Source: Benincasa hispida (lineage: Eukaryota > Streptophyta > Magnoliopsida > Cucurbitales > Cucurbitaceae). From it: a DNA stretch of 64,000 nucleotides. The position numbers and the translations under genes were made by a program. Each line of letters opens with the position of its first letter. Position 1 is the first letter of the stretch. This document shows positions 9,322 through 20,172 of this stretch, piece after piece. Location: assembly GCF_009727055.1 (NCBI RefSeq), contig NC_052350.1:35437844-35501843 (forward strand), written 5' to 3'. The notes below the pieces were generated by a model. The model was not told the DNA's origin. It saw nothing but the letters and a program-made list of their open reading frames with translations, and searched no databases.

Positions 9322-10620
9322 TGTCACCCCCCGCCCAGACCATCCTTTTACCCTAGGAAAGGGCATGACTGCAGTAGTTATCAACCCTTTTGTTGACACT
9401 TACTGCCTAATAACTCTTGTGGAAATAACTTTGATACCAATGAACAAATTCAACTTATAACTCATTAAGTAGGCCCATTTTATTACAACAATATAACGTT
9501 TATACAACTCCAAGACTTAACAACAAAGTTTACGGCAACAACTGTGAAACCCTCCGGAAGTGTAACTGTGGCATGTGGCAGACTTTGACCTTAGCAGCAC
9601 GCTAGAACTCCTCACCTTTCGCTACCTGGGGGGTAAAACATAAAACATGGAAAACGTGAGCTATGAGTGGTGCCTTTAGATAAAAAAATAACTTTGTCAA
9701 CAGAAATATACTTTTAGGAAAGCAATACATAGTCAACAAGAACATTACCACAAGTTCAATATTATTTTCTAGCCAAACCGCTGGACAATCCCAGCTCGAC
9801 TGCCGGTTAAAACAATCAATACCCAGCTTGACCACTAGTTATCACATAATAAAAACATCCCCAGTACTTTCACACATATACTAAGACAACAACTATTCCT
9901 ATGTAAACTTTCCCTATACCCTATTATCCCGCCAATGTGCACATCGACTATTTTCTTGCTAGCTATGCTTAGGTAACTTGACTATATTTCCCGCCGGTCA
10001 TCACTGACTATCATTTCCCGCCGACCGAAGCTGACTATATTTTTCTGCCAAGTACCCTTTTCAAGCATGCTAACTATGTATCCCAGGTACAATTTCAGTT
10101 TCCAAAACAAACATACAAGCAATATCTCAACAAGCATAGTAATCAAATAAACATATATCCTTGATCATGCCAATTTAACATTATCCCCTATATATATTTA
10201 CCTATATATAGAAATTATATCAATAATACAACACACAATAACCACTCACCTTTGTTGGTTAGGAACTTTCCTTTCCAAAGTTCCTTAGGTTTCCTTGGTT
10301 TCCTTTTTTGAACCTTAAATTCCAGATTCAAATATTAGCTTAGATTACTCATAGTTCTAGACCTTATTTTAAGATATTTCCTTCTGCAAACATGTTTTAA
10401 AATTTCTAGGAAGCTTACCATAAAATCTTAGCTCATAATTTCTCGTGGTTTGGCCAGAATCATTAAAACATTAAGACTTGCCCAACTTACCCGGCAGCTC
10501 GACCCTTCTGATTTTTCCTCATTCTCCAGCCCAATTCCTTGGAGCTTCTTCTCCGGCAGCCCCACCATAAAACTAAACTCTCATAGATTTCAGATGGCTT
10601 GCTTTGGAATCACATCAAAC

Positions 10621-10868
10621 GCATGAGTATTCTGGGAGAACTCCTCGTTCCAAATTGATGCTACTTCCTGTCTTTTCTGTCCGACAGCATCTCCCCTCTT
10701 GGAACTTCTTGACCAACGCATGGTCTTTCTCTTATACACATCTAGATGTGTATAAGAGACAGCATGAGTATTCTGGGAGAACTCCTCGTTCCAAATTGAT
10801 GCTACTTCCTGTCTTTTCTGTCCGACAACATCTCCCCTCTTGGAACTTCTTGACCAACGCATGGTCTT
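10621..10868. other. 107-bp artificial duplication around adapter
   Basis: 10621-10727 and 10762-10868 are the same LTR-B sequence (GCATGAGTATTCTGGGAG ... CATGGTCTT) with one base difference (GACAGCATC versus GACAACATC). They flank back-to-back Tn5 mosaic ends. This is what a mis-joined pair of read ends or an untrimmed mate-pair junction leaves, so one copy should be removed from any biological reading. Confidence 0.88.
10725..10762. other. Inverted pair of Tn5/Nextera mosaic ends
   Basis: Plus strand CTTTCTCTTATACACATCT is followed with no gap by AGATGTGTATAAGAGACAG. The right half is the full 19-base Tn5 mosaic end; the left half is its inverse with one mismatch caused by overlap with the genomic GGTCTT. 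Translated, it gives the well-known contaminant peptide SYTHLDVYKR in both flanking frames. It is a library artifact and not an insertion in the plant. Confidence 0.97.
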
Positions 10869-10967
10869 GCTACCAATGCATGGTCTTCTCCCAATTAGTC
10901 CTCACACACTCTTCTTTATGTTTTTTTTTTTGAAGAGAATTTGAGTTTTCATCTGAAGTCCTTGGCT

Positions 10968-10977
10968 CTATTTATAG
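10968..10977 (-). promoter_or_regulatory. Family-B LTR TATA box (minus copy)
   Basis: The minus strand reads CCTATAAATAG followed by AGCCAAGGACTTCAGATG, the conserved promoter core of family B. The same block occurs at 20719, 24023 and 32816 on plus and at 62217 on minus. Confidence 0.6.
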
Positions 10978-11734
10978 GCGTCCAAGATTGCTCCATGGTC
11001 GACACCTTCTACTTGGCCGCATGACCAAGTGTCTCTTCCTTACACCATTAATGCAATCTTGCATCAGCATAAGCCAAAGTGTCTTCTTCTCCTTTCACCA
11101 ACACATAGCTCCCATTCTTTACATGTCTTCTTATGCCTCCACCTAATTTGCATAAGGTTTAAGAATTCCTCCTAACAAGCCACATGTCCGGATGACATCC
11201 TCCATGAGTTCATCCTTCTTATGCGTCCACAAACCCTTGGATGTTCAATGCATATTGGGCCATCAACGCATAGTCCATACTCAATGCATATCCTATAATC
11301 AACGCATAGCAAGCCAATTCACTACCATCGCAATCCAATTTAGCCATCGCAAGAGCTAGCCATCACCAACACATAGGATGGCCGCTCATCCTCGACGCAT
11401 GGCTCACTAGGTATCACCGCAAGGCTTGCTCGACATGGGCACATGGAACTTGGCATAGGCGTTGGCCACTAACGCATGGGTGTGCTGCATAGGTGTTGGC
11501 CATCGCTCGACGCATGGGCGTGCTGCATAGGTGCTGGCCATCGCTTGCAAGCTTGCTCGGCCACATGGGCGTGCTTGGCTGCATAGGCATGGTCGTTCAA
11601 TAGGGCGCTCACTGCATAGGCATCGACGCATGGGCATGGCCGCTCGGCAGGCTCGACAGTGCTCGACGCATGGCACTTGGCACATGCATGGGTGCTCGGT
11701 AGGCTCGGCAGTGCTCGACGCATAGGCTGGGTAC

Positions 11735-12130
11735 ATCGACGCATGCCTGGGCAGTTTGGCCGAGGCTGCTCGACGCATGGCTGGACGTCTGGCCGAGGCT
11801 GCTCGACGCATGGCTGGGCATTTGGCCGAGGTTGCTCAATGCATGGCTGAGCATTTGGCCGAGGTTACTTGACGCATGCCACCCTCCAACCCTCGTGCCA
11901 TCCCAATGCCTCACCCTCGGCTGCCATCCTTCAACCGCCTGCCACCCTTCAACGCATCCTTCCATTTTCCTTCCTTCAGCCGCATGCCATCCATTAACAA
12001 CCCTTCCAACGCATCTATCATCCAACGCATCCAACGCATCCAACGCATCCATCATCCAACACATCCAACGCATCCAACGCATCCATCATCCAACGCATCC
12101 AACGAATCTAACGAATCCAACGCATCCATT
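11735..12130. repeat. Two LTR-B minisatellites
   Basis: 11740-11880 carries four imperfect copies of a roughly 36-bp unit (GGCCGAGGCTGCTCGACGC plus ATGGCTGGGC variants). 11995-12130 carries about a dozen 9-bp units of ATCCAACGC with CATC interruptions. Long open frames on both strands here are by-products of the repeat period. The copy at 61057-63313 has shorter versions of both arrays. Confidence 0.8.
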
Positions 12131-12414
12131 CAGCCTAATGCATTGGTCTAACTTCCAAGGTATGCGTCACTCCCACTTCAACTTCTCCCTTGGCCTAAAT
12201 AATCTCTCCAAGATATTATGGCCAATGCATGGCAATGCCTAGTCCAACACTTAGTCAAATTTTCATCAATTTAAGCTTAACTCAAAACTAAAGGAAAATC
12301 TATTCAACACCTAGAAATTTCCTTCACTTCAACATAGATTTTAACTTTCACTTAGTTAATTTCCTTAACCACATGCTTAAGTAGGAAAAATAAAAATCCG
12401 GGTTTCATAAGCAA

Positions 12415-12977
12415 GGTCGAAAATAAATGCCTCACCCCCAAATTTAAAATGCGGCAATGTCCTCATTGCCAAAAGATTGAAATAAGTCATGCGATGTTCT
12501 TAGAAATCTTAGTAAAGAGAGTTTGAAAGAAAGCTAGCAAACTCCTACCTTCTAGAAATATTTCGTGAGATGACTATCTTAAAGTTAAGTTGACTTTAGT
12601 ATATATGAAAGAAAGAGAAGCATGTTTTTCATCATTGAAATCCTAATTGGCAAAGAGACAGCATGCGGTAACCTACTAAAGTTATTCATGTCAAATGATT
12701 GCGGTAATCAAAGAGGGTGCGGTGATAAATATTTTAAAACTAGAATGCGATGCGATAGTGCAAAATTTGAAATAAAGATAAGGAAGAATACACCCCTAAA
12801 TTTGTGCTGTCGCCTGCATTGTGTATTAATGCATCCATCTTTACGGCGATCTCTCTTCTTTGGATTGTGGTGATGGAGTGAGATAATTTGCTACTTCATG
12901 CAACATCTCTACAATCATGTGCCTTAATCGTTGTAAACAAACAAAGAGAGGGTCAAATGATTTTAAACAAAACAACA

Positions 12978-13017
<40 letters not shown>

Positions 13018-13064
13018 GAGGTAATAATGAGTAAAATGCAGATAGATAACTAATGATTAAAGTG
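12415..13064 (-). other. Element A 3' untranslated region, continued
   Basis: Non-coding sequence between the integrase end and the nested solo LTR. It includes an uninterrupted run of 35 T at 12980-13014 (A-run on the coding strand) and AT-rich filler. A plus-strand open frame at 12622-12873 has no recognisable product. Athila elements usually have kilobases of non-coding DNA after pol, which fits. Confidence 0.6.
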
Positions 13065-14435
13065 ACGAAGGAATGAGAGTTCAAGAATCATGTAGGGGGG
13101 TAGTCCGGGTTTTTCAGCTTCACGAAGGCCTTTTCTGGCTGGAAATCACTTCCGCAATATGCCTTAACTCGCTATCCATTAACCTTAAATGTACGACTTC
13201 CATCCTCAGTGATCAGCTCCACCGCACCATGTGGGAATATTTCTTTAATGATGAAGAGTCCAAACCAGCGTGATTTTAATTTTCCTGGGAAAAGTTGCAG
13301 ACGTGAGTTGAAGAGTAAGACCTTTTGTTCGACTTGGAGGTTCTTACCACATATGCGTTTGTTGTGCCAGCACTTGGTGCACTCTTTATAAATCTTCGCA
13401 TTTTCATATGCGTTAATCCTTCATTCTTCTAGCTCGACCAGTTGCATTTTTCGCGCTTCTCCTGCTTTCTTCAAATCAAAGTTCAGCTTCTTTACCGCCC
13501 ACAAAGTGCCTTATATTCCAGCTCCAAAGGCAAATGACACGCCTTACCAAATACCAACGTATATGGGGACATACCTATTGGTGTTTTAAATGCAATCCGG
13601 TATACCCATAACGCATCGTCAAGCTTTGTTGCCCAATCTGTTTGCGAAGGCCTTACTACCTTCTCGAGTATTAGCTTAATTTCCCGATTGGACACTTCAG
13701 CCTGACCATTCGTTTGCAGATGGTATGCGGTGGCCACTTTGTGGAGAATGTTGTATTTGCGCAACAGCTCCTTGATATTATGGTTGACAAAGTGGGACCC
13801 TTCATCACTTATGATGGCACGGGGAGTGCCAAAACGAGTGAAAATATGTTTCTTCAGGAATTGGGAGACTACTGCCGCATCACTTGCGGTGCATGCTATT
13901 GCCTCTACCCACTCGGATACATAATCGATGACTAATAAAATATAATGCTTACCATTCGAAGGAGGGAATGGTCCCATGAAATCAATCCCCCATACGTCGA
14001 ACAATTCAAGCTCCAAGATGGTGTTCATTGGCATTGCATGTTTCCATGAAATGTTACCTGTGCGTTGGCACTGATCGTATTTCATTGCATAGTTAGCTGC
14101 ATCCTTGAACAATGTAGGCCAAAAGAATCCACTCTGTAAAACTTTTGCTGTGGTGCACTGCCCTCCAAAATGCCCACCATATGGTGAATCGTGACATTGC
14201 GATAATATGCATTGTTGAGCAGCATTTGGTACGCATAATCGAAAAATCTGGTCTGCTCCTATTTTATATAGATTTGGCTCATCCCAATAATAATGTCTGC
14301 ATTCATGTTTGAGCTTCTTCTGTTGGTGGAGGTGTAATCTTCAGGAAATTGCTCGCAAACCAGATAATTGACTATGTCTGAATACCAGGGCAATTCATCA
14401 ATATGGAACAACTGCTCATCCAGGGAACATCGCAC
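13065..14435 (-). pseudogene. Athila integrase region, element A
   Basis: Minus-strand integrase, the enzyme that inserts element cDNA into chromosomes. The zinc-finger part (HDSPYGGHF, then YDQCQRTG in place of CDQCQ) is around 14050-14200. The catalytic core spans 13492-14112 with [17 protein letters not shown] (first Asp), ISDEGSHF (second Asp) and [12 protein letters not shown] (Glu), so the DDE triad is present. The frame stops at 13492 after ALCGR. The C-terminal part (LLFNSRLQLFPGKLKSRW) continues in other frames to about 13080. The linker to RNase H (14113-14435) is also frameshifted. The zinc-ligand Cys-to-Tyr change and the frameshifts make it inactive. Confidence 0.88.
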
Positions 14436-16177
14436 TCACCTCAGACTCATTGCGGTCACCTCAGGATTTTCCAGTCTGGATAAGTGATCCACACTTGGTC
14501 TCTGTCCCTTTCCGGTCATTATTTCTATGTCAAATTCTTGAAGGAGGAGAACCCATCTGATCAACCTCGGCTTTGCGTCCTTCTTTGTCATTAAGTACTT
14601 TATTGTCGAGTGATCAGTATGGATGAGTACCTTTGTTCCCAATAGATATGCTCGAAATATTTCCAATGCAAAAATTACTGCCAGAAGCTCTTTCTCTGTG
14701 GTGGCATAATTTATCTGAGCAGGATTTAATGTTTTACTCGCATATGCGATGGGATGCAAGATTGTTTTTCTCTTTTGCACTAAAGCTGCTCCCATTGCAT
14801 ACCCACTTACATCGCACATTATTTCAAAAGGCAGTGTCCAATCAGGTGCAATCAACACGGGTATGGTAATCAACGCATCTTTCAAAACTTGAAACGCGTT
14901 GAGGCAGTTGTTGTCAAACTCAAATTTTATGTCAACCTCTAACAACGCACTCAATGGTCGTGCTATTTTCGAAAAATCTTTGACAAAGCATCTGTAGAAT
15001 CCAGCGTGCCCCAAGAAGCTTCGTACAACCTTCATGCTTGTTGGAGGTGGAAGTTTTTCAATTGCTTCGATTTTTGCTTTGTCCACCTCTAACCCATCTC
15101 GAGAAACCTTGTGTCCCAACACTATGCCCTTCTTCACCATGAAATGACATTTTTCCCAATTGAGCACCATATTCATCTCTTCGCATCTTTTCATTATCTT
15201 CTCCAAGTTGGTTAGATAGACTTCATAAGTGTTCCTATAACCAGAGAAGTCGTCCATAAAGATTTCAACAGAGTCCTCGAGATAATCTGAAAAGATGGCC
15301 ATCATGTACCTTTGGAACGTGCTTGGCACATTGCAGAGGCCAAACGACATGCGGTGAAAAGCGAAGGTTCCATATGGGTAGGTGAATGTGGTCTTGTCTT
15401 GGTCTTCTGGAGCTATCATAATCTGGTTGTACCCGACATAACCATCTAAAAAGCAATAAAAATCATTTCCAGCTAGATGGTCTAACATTTGGTCAATGAA
15501 TGGTAGAGGGAAATGATCTTTCTTTTTGGTCGCGTTCAGCTTGCGGTAATCCATGCAAATGCGCCATCCAGTGACGGTTCTTTGCAGTATTAATTCGTTG
15601 TTTTCATTCAGGACTATCGTTATGCTGCCCTTTTTGGGCACACACTGCACGGGACCCACGTGCTATCTGTTATAGGATAGATAATGCCCGCATCTAGCCA
15701 TTTAATGATCTCCTTCTTGACGACCTCCTTCATTGCAGGGTTGAGTCTGCATTGATGTTTGATCATTGCTTTGTGGTCCTTTTCAAGACGAATGCAGTGC
15801 ATACAGTATGTTGGGCTAATTCCTCTAATGTAGACGAGCGTCCAGCCAATTGCTCGCACATGTTTCCTTAGAATGCTCATCAACGCATTCTCCTGGTCTT
15901 TGTTGAGCTCAGAGGAAATAATAATAGGCAACTTCTCATTCTGCCCCAAAAACGCATACTTTAAATGATTCGACAGGGTCTTTAATTCCAGTGTTGGTGG
16001 TTCTATTAGGGATGGTTGTGTTGTTTTTCTTTCTTCTTTTTCTATTGGCTCTTCTTCTTGATTTGCGATCATTTCTTCTTCCTTGCTTGTTTTTGTTATG
16101 ATTGCATTACAGGCAGTAACAAATGCACTGGCATCCTCTTCTTCATTCTCTTCATCAAACTTTTCTTCTTCAATCAC
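14436..16177 (-). pseudogene. Athila reverse transcriptase-RNase H, element A
   Basis: The RT starts in the 15620-16177 frame (LNPAMKEVVKKEIIKWLDAG) and continues after a frameshift near 15640 in a 407-codon frame (14436-15659). Key motifs in order: [42 protein letters not shown], the polymerase box EIFMDDF, then [18 protein letters not shown]. RNase H follows ([48 protein letters not shown]). FMDD is the usual Athila form of YVDD. The product would copy element RNA to DNA in cytoplasmic particles. The frameshift prevents one continuous polyprotein. Confidence 0.9.
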
Positions 16178-16424
16178 ATTCTGGTAATCATCTCAGTCAT
16201 GCAGGTCTTCTTCATCTGGAAACTTCATGGCATGAATTATGTTAAACTTGAGCCTCTATCTGTTGATGCTCAAAGTGATCTCTCTTTTATATACTTCAAT
16301 TGAGCATGACCTGTTGATAGAAAAGGTCACCCCAGAATGATGGGCACATCTTTGTCGGCCTCGTAGTCCAAAATGATGAAGTCGGTTGGTAGGATAAATT
16401 TGTCAATGGTGATCAACACATCTT

Positions 16425-17033
16425 TCACCTTTCCCTCTGGATGCACCAGAGACTATCGGCCAGTTGGAGGGTCACTGTTGTGGGCACAAGTTGCCCAACA
16501 TTCAGCTGCCTAAAGACTGACAGAGGCATCAAATTTATGCTGGCTCCTAGGTCACATAAGGCTTGCTCGATGTACAGTTCTCCTATGGAGCATGGTATAG
16601 TAATGCTCCCAGGATCGCTCATCTTCGATAGAATTATTGATTTTGAACTTTTCGTTAGCGCCATTGTGGCAAACTTACCAGCTCCTCTCTTCTTAGTTAG
16701 CATATCCTTCAGAAACTTTGCGTAGGCAGGCATCTCCTCAATCACTTCACTGAAAGAAATATTAATATGTAATTGCTTTAACATAGATAGGAAGCATTGG
16801 TACTGTACCTCTTCGTTCTTTTTCTTCCTTAGTCTTTGTGGGAAAGGTGGTAACTGCACTTTCACGGTTCCCGTCTCAGTTGGCTTTGAGGTCAATGCAA
16901 CCTCTGGTTCTATTGCTTCATTTTCTCTTTCTTCTTTCTGCGTTACCGCAATTTTAGGTTCAGCCACAATGGGAGTTGTCCGACCAAGCTCCTTCTTTTC
17001 TCTCTCCACAGTCTTCCCACTTCGCAATGTCAC
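16425..17033 (-). pseudogene. Athila protease region, element A
   Basis: A 202-codon frame begins MTLRSGKTVEREKKE, the conserved start of this segment in Athila polyproteins. It runs through FLSMLKQLHINISFSEVIE and PAYAKFLKDMLTKKRG to the retropepsin active site ALCDLGASINLMPLSVF, where DLGAS replaces the usual DTGA. It ends prematurely after LADSLWCIQRER. The lost part, 16178-16424, should carry the ILLGRPF flap region. The aspartic protease would cut Gag-Pol. Confidence 0.85.
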
Positions 17034-17253
17034 AACCTGACATTGCTCTTTACCTGATCCCCTCGGGTAGCGTGGAAGTTCAGTTGAACTCGGCAGAGCC
17101 TCTTATAGTTTACTTTTTAGCTCACTCGCAAGTTGGCCCATCTGTAATTCTAGATTGTGGATGGACGTAGCCTGACTTTGAAGCACAGTTTCATTTTTCT
17201 CTACGTATTGCTTCATTAGGCTTTCCAAGGAAGAAGATTGTGGTGGTTGTGAG

Positions 17254-18372
17254 CTACTTGCGTGATTGTTTTTCTGATCGTTGTTGCGTGGGAAGAATCC
17301 TGATGGCCCTTCTTTCTATGCCATGGATTGGAATTTGTTGGCTGATCCTTCCAAGAAAAATTGGGGGGTTTTCTCCCCCGGGGTTGTAGGTATTCGAAAA
17401 GGGATTATTTTTTACAAAGTAAACAAATTGTAGATTTTGCGGACAATCTTCCATCGCATGTCCATCACCACAAGTCGCACACCTTGCGGTGTTTTGATTG
17501 ATTGCGTTGATTTTCCCGTTTTGCGTTGTTGGGCCGCTGATCGCAATTCCCTGAATTAATTTCATCATTGCGGTCATTTGGTTTTGTAACGAAGCAATAG
17601 CACCATTATTTGCATCATTGTCTTTGAGCCAAATCTTTGGTCACTCTCTCTCCAATCTTCATGGTTCTTAGAGATGCGATCCAAGATATTCTTCGCCTTG
17701 TCATACATTTTATCAAGTGGACCATCAGCGGCTACCACATTGGCAGTGGTCTGTGAAGCGGGATTCAAACCATGATAAAAAATTTCCATTTGAAGGTAGT
17801 CTGGAAACCCATTGTGTGGACAATCCCTGACCAACCTTTTAAACCTCGCCCAGGCATCGCTGAGCGATTTGTCTATGTCTTGTTCAAAATTTGTAATTAG
17901 TTTCCTTCGTCTGGCATTCTCAGTAGGGGAAAAATAATTCTTCATAAACTTCTCCACGACCTATTCCCAAGAAGTGATCTCTACCGGTTCGAGAGAATAC
18001 ACCCATTTCCTAGCCTGATCACAGAGAGAAAATGGGAACAAAGTTAGTCGAACTTCATCAGCAGAGATGTTCGGGAACACAAAAGTATTGTAGATTTCAA
18101 TAAAGCTTCTGAGGTGGCGTGCGGGTCCTCGCCACGCCTTCCTCCGAATTGTCCTGCAGTCTGGATCATCTACAGCATCACCGGTTTCATTTCGAATCTG
18201 CTTCTGTTGAGGGCAGCCCTCATGATTCCTTGAGAGAAATCATAGAGGTTTGGAGATGCATAGTCCCTAATGGGTCTATTGTGATCGTTTGCCAGCAAGA
18301 TTGGATTCGCCATGACATTGTTATCATTTGGTGCTCCATTTCCAGATTACTCCGCCATCTCTTCTTTATCTG
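17254..18372 (-). pseudogene. Athila gag, element A
   Basis: Nucleocapsid/capsid precursor in three frames. The upstream piece (about 17958-18372, frameshifted) holds FPFSLCDQARKWVYSLEP. 17574-17957 encodes the retrotransposon-gag core MEKFMKNYFSPTENARRR ... FKRLVRDCPHNGFPDYLQME. 17254-17577 contains a zinc-knuckle-like CATCGDGHAMEDCPQN, spaced CX2CX3HX4C, one residue short of the canonical CCHC. Frameshifts separate the parts. The gene order gag-protease-RT matches a gypsy element. Confidence 0.82.
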
Positions 18373-18504
18373 ACTATGGTTGCTATTGGCGGTCTCTCAA
18401 TCTTCGTCTAAACGTCCTCTCAATCTCTGGGTCATAATTCCCCAGAGATTGAGAGTCTACAAAGAATTTAGAAAAATTACCGTAAGCACACTATTTTGTC
18501 GAAG

Positions 18505-18522
18505 TCCTCGGCAATGGCGCAA
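18505..18522 (-). promoter_or_regulatory. Primer binding site (tRNA-Asp type), element A
   Basis: The plus-strand TCCTCGGCAATGGCGCAA resembles the tRNA-Asp 3' end with two transitions and a decayed terminal CA. It sits four bases from the LTR start at 18526, the normal position for a minus-strand element. Confidence 0.75.
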
Positions 18523-18525
18523 TCT

Positions 18526-20172
18526 TGATGCTTAATTTTTATGAAGTGAATTATGGATGATATGCGATGGTGAAATTGTGTTGTGCACTCAAGTTTTCTC
18601 AGCAGAATTCAAGTGTAAATTCCACTGAGTTTCCTGGTAAGTCCAGGGTCAAACACAGGGACTTGTGAAAACAAGATGTGTTGGTAATTTTTAGGAAAAC
18701 TTTGCGGTAACCAAATAAATAAATTGTTGGTTTGTTGTTGATTGCGTTAATGAGAAAATAAACAAATACGACGGATTTGAGAAAAGTCAGTTGTGTGATA
18801 GATGCACTGAGTATGCGATGAACAGGTTGAGAAGATCTTTAGCTAGCGTTACTTGGGAATGCGTCAGACTATGCGATCATGCTACAACCATGCACAACAA
18901 GTCATTTTCCAATGCAAATGCGATGCTCCTAAGTCTAGGATGCATGTGTAGAATGCAAAAGTGTCCATAGAGCTTATCCCTAAGTCTCTACTCTTGTCCT
19001 ATGCGATGATGCAAAATGCATAAAAGCAAGGTGACCGCATACAATCATATCCTATCTATAGGATGCATGCGATGCGTTGATAACAAATAGTGCTTTTTCC
19101 TAAGCTTCTATCTCTTGGTTATGCATTCTAATCTGACTCTCCCAAGCCTAGATTCTAACCTGACCTTCTCAAGCCTAGATCCTGTCCTTAGACTACCCTT
19201 CCGAGTATCTCTAATGGACGAATGAAGCATACATAATACAAGATAATCGCATAGAATGAAGATTCGCCAGTTGTGCTAGTTAAATGCTTCTCAACCCATT
19301 CAATTGATTTAGCTACTCATGTGTAAATAACAGAGAGTGAATAGATATAGAGAAGTGGATTCCATTTCGATAAATGAGTGTACAAAATACAATGGAAGTT
19401 AAAGGTAGAGAGCCTGGTAGCAATTCCTTGTTGATCGAGGCTTTTACACTGTAATCTCTATTCGATTCCTAAGATGTTCCTATTTTCGCAGGCGTCGGCC
19501 TTCTCTTTGTTCTTGAAGCTTTTGGTGCTCCCTCAAGCTTACCGGAATGATCTGTCGGCATAACCTCCTCTCCCGCGTCCGCCTTAAAACAAAAGAAAAC
19601 TATGAACAAGGACGTATGAAACTTCGAACTAATGAATGGTGAACCCCTTTTCTAAAGGATGCCTCTGGTATTTATAGAATATCCAAGGTGAACGACGACT
19701 TCTCTCTCATGATTGAAAAGATGGGACGGCTTTAATTCCCCTGACTGATGTGCTGAATATTTGTCACCGAAAAGCTGAATGTACTTGTTATCGTTAGCGA
19801 CTGTCAACTTAATTCGGATTTGACTGTCATCAGCTTTCTGTCTCATCGCGATTAGTTAGCCTTTCACCCAGATGCGCCCACCAAGTTGCAGTAATTCTTC
19901 TCAAGCAAATGTTTGCGAGCACAATCATTGCAAAACCTTACGGTGAAGTTGCGCTCGACCGATGATTTCCTTATGATCGCAATTTTCGCCTTGCGTCAAG
20001 GCATATTCTGCACAAAAATACAAAAATCAACTGTTCCCATGCGCTGAACACATGCGACTGCAATATTATGAATGTGATGCTTAATGGACGCAATTTAACA
20101 TGTTTTATCAACTCAAGCTAACATTGTTTAAGAACTTAGCACTATGATAACGTGCATTTCTGCCCGTTATCA
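18526..20172 (-). repeat. 5' LTR of Athila element A
   Basis: It runs from TGATGCTTAATTTTTATG to TTCTGCCCGTTATCA, 1,647 bp, colinear with 7182-8835. The right flank GTGAG (20173-20177) is the unmutated target duplication. Numerous C-to-T and G-to-A differences separate the two copies. Confidence 0.92.

Larger units (their letters stand above)
9322..12409 (-). repeat. Solo LTR of family B nested in element A
   Basis: It starts TGTCACCCCCCGCCCAG and ends CCGGGTTTCATA. Both flanks carry AGCAA (9317-9321 and 12410-12414), a perfect 5-bp target duplication, so this is a solo LTR left by recombination of a full element. The usual outer ...TTTCACA has become ...TTTCATA, a CpA-type transition. It holds a minus-strand TATA box (plus CTATTTATAGG near 10968), two minisatellite blocks and an adapter artifact at 10725-10762 that duplicates 107 bp of LTR; the true length is therefore about 2.94 kb. 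Confidence 0.9.
7182..20172 (-). mobile_element. Athila-type Ty3/gypsy retrotransposon A, near full length, defective
   Basis: This is a complete LTR-to-LTR element on the minus strand: 5' LTR 18526-20172, primer site 18505-18522, gag, protease, RT/RNase H, integrase, long 3' untranslated region, polypurine tract at 8836-8848 and 3' LTR 7182-8835. The left flank GTTAG and right flank GTGAG form a 5-bp target duplication with one change. The undisrupted target is visible in a paralogous LTR near 32390 (GATGGTGAGCTATGCC). tRNA-Asp priming, the MTLRSGKT start of the protease polyprotein and the DLGASINLMP protease motif place it in the Athila group. A 3.1-kb family-B solo LTR sits in its 3' region. 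All reading frames are broken, so it cannot move on its own. Confidence 0.88.

Noticed and set aside
10590..10933. Open frames on both strands of about 90-109 codons containing SYTHLDVYKR
   Set aside because: They cross the Tn5 mosaic-end pair; the peptide is the translation of library adapter.
11407..12242. Overlapping long open frames on both strands (Ala/Arg/Met-rich and Asn/Ala/Ser-rich)
   Set aside because: They follow 9-bp and 36-bp minisatellites in a family-B LTR; the repeat period is a multiple of three, which keeps frames open.
12980..13014. 35-T run as a Pol III terminator or a processed-pseudogene poly(A) tail
   Set aside because: No Pol III promoter or retrocopied gene precedes it on either strand; it lies in the Athila 3' untranslated region.
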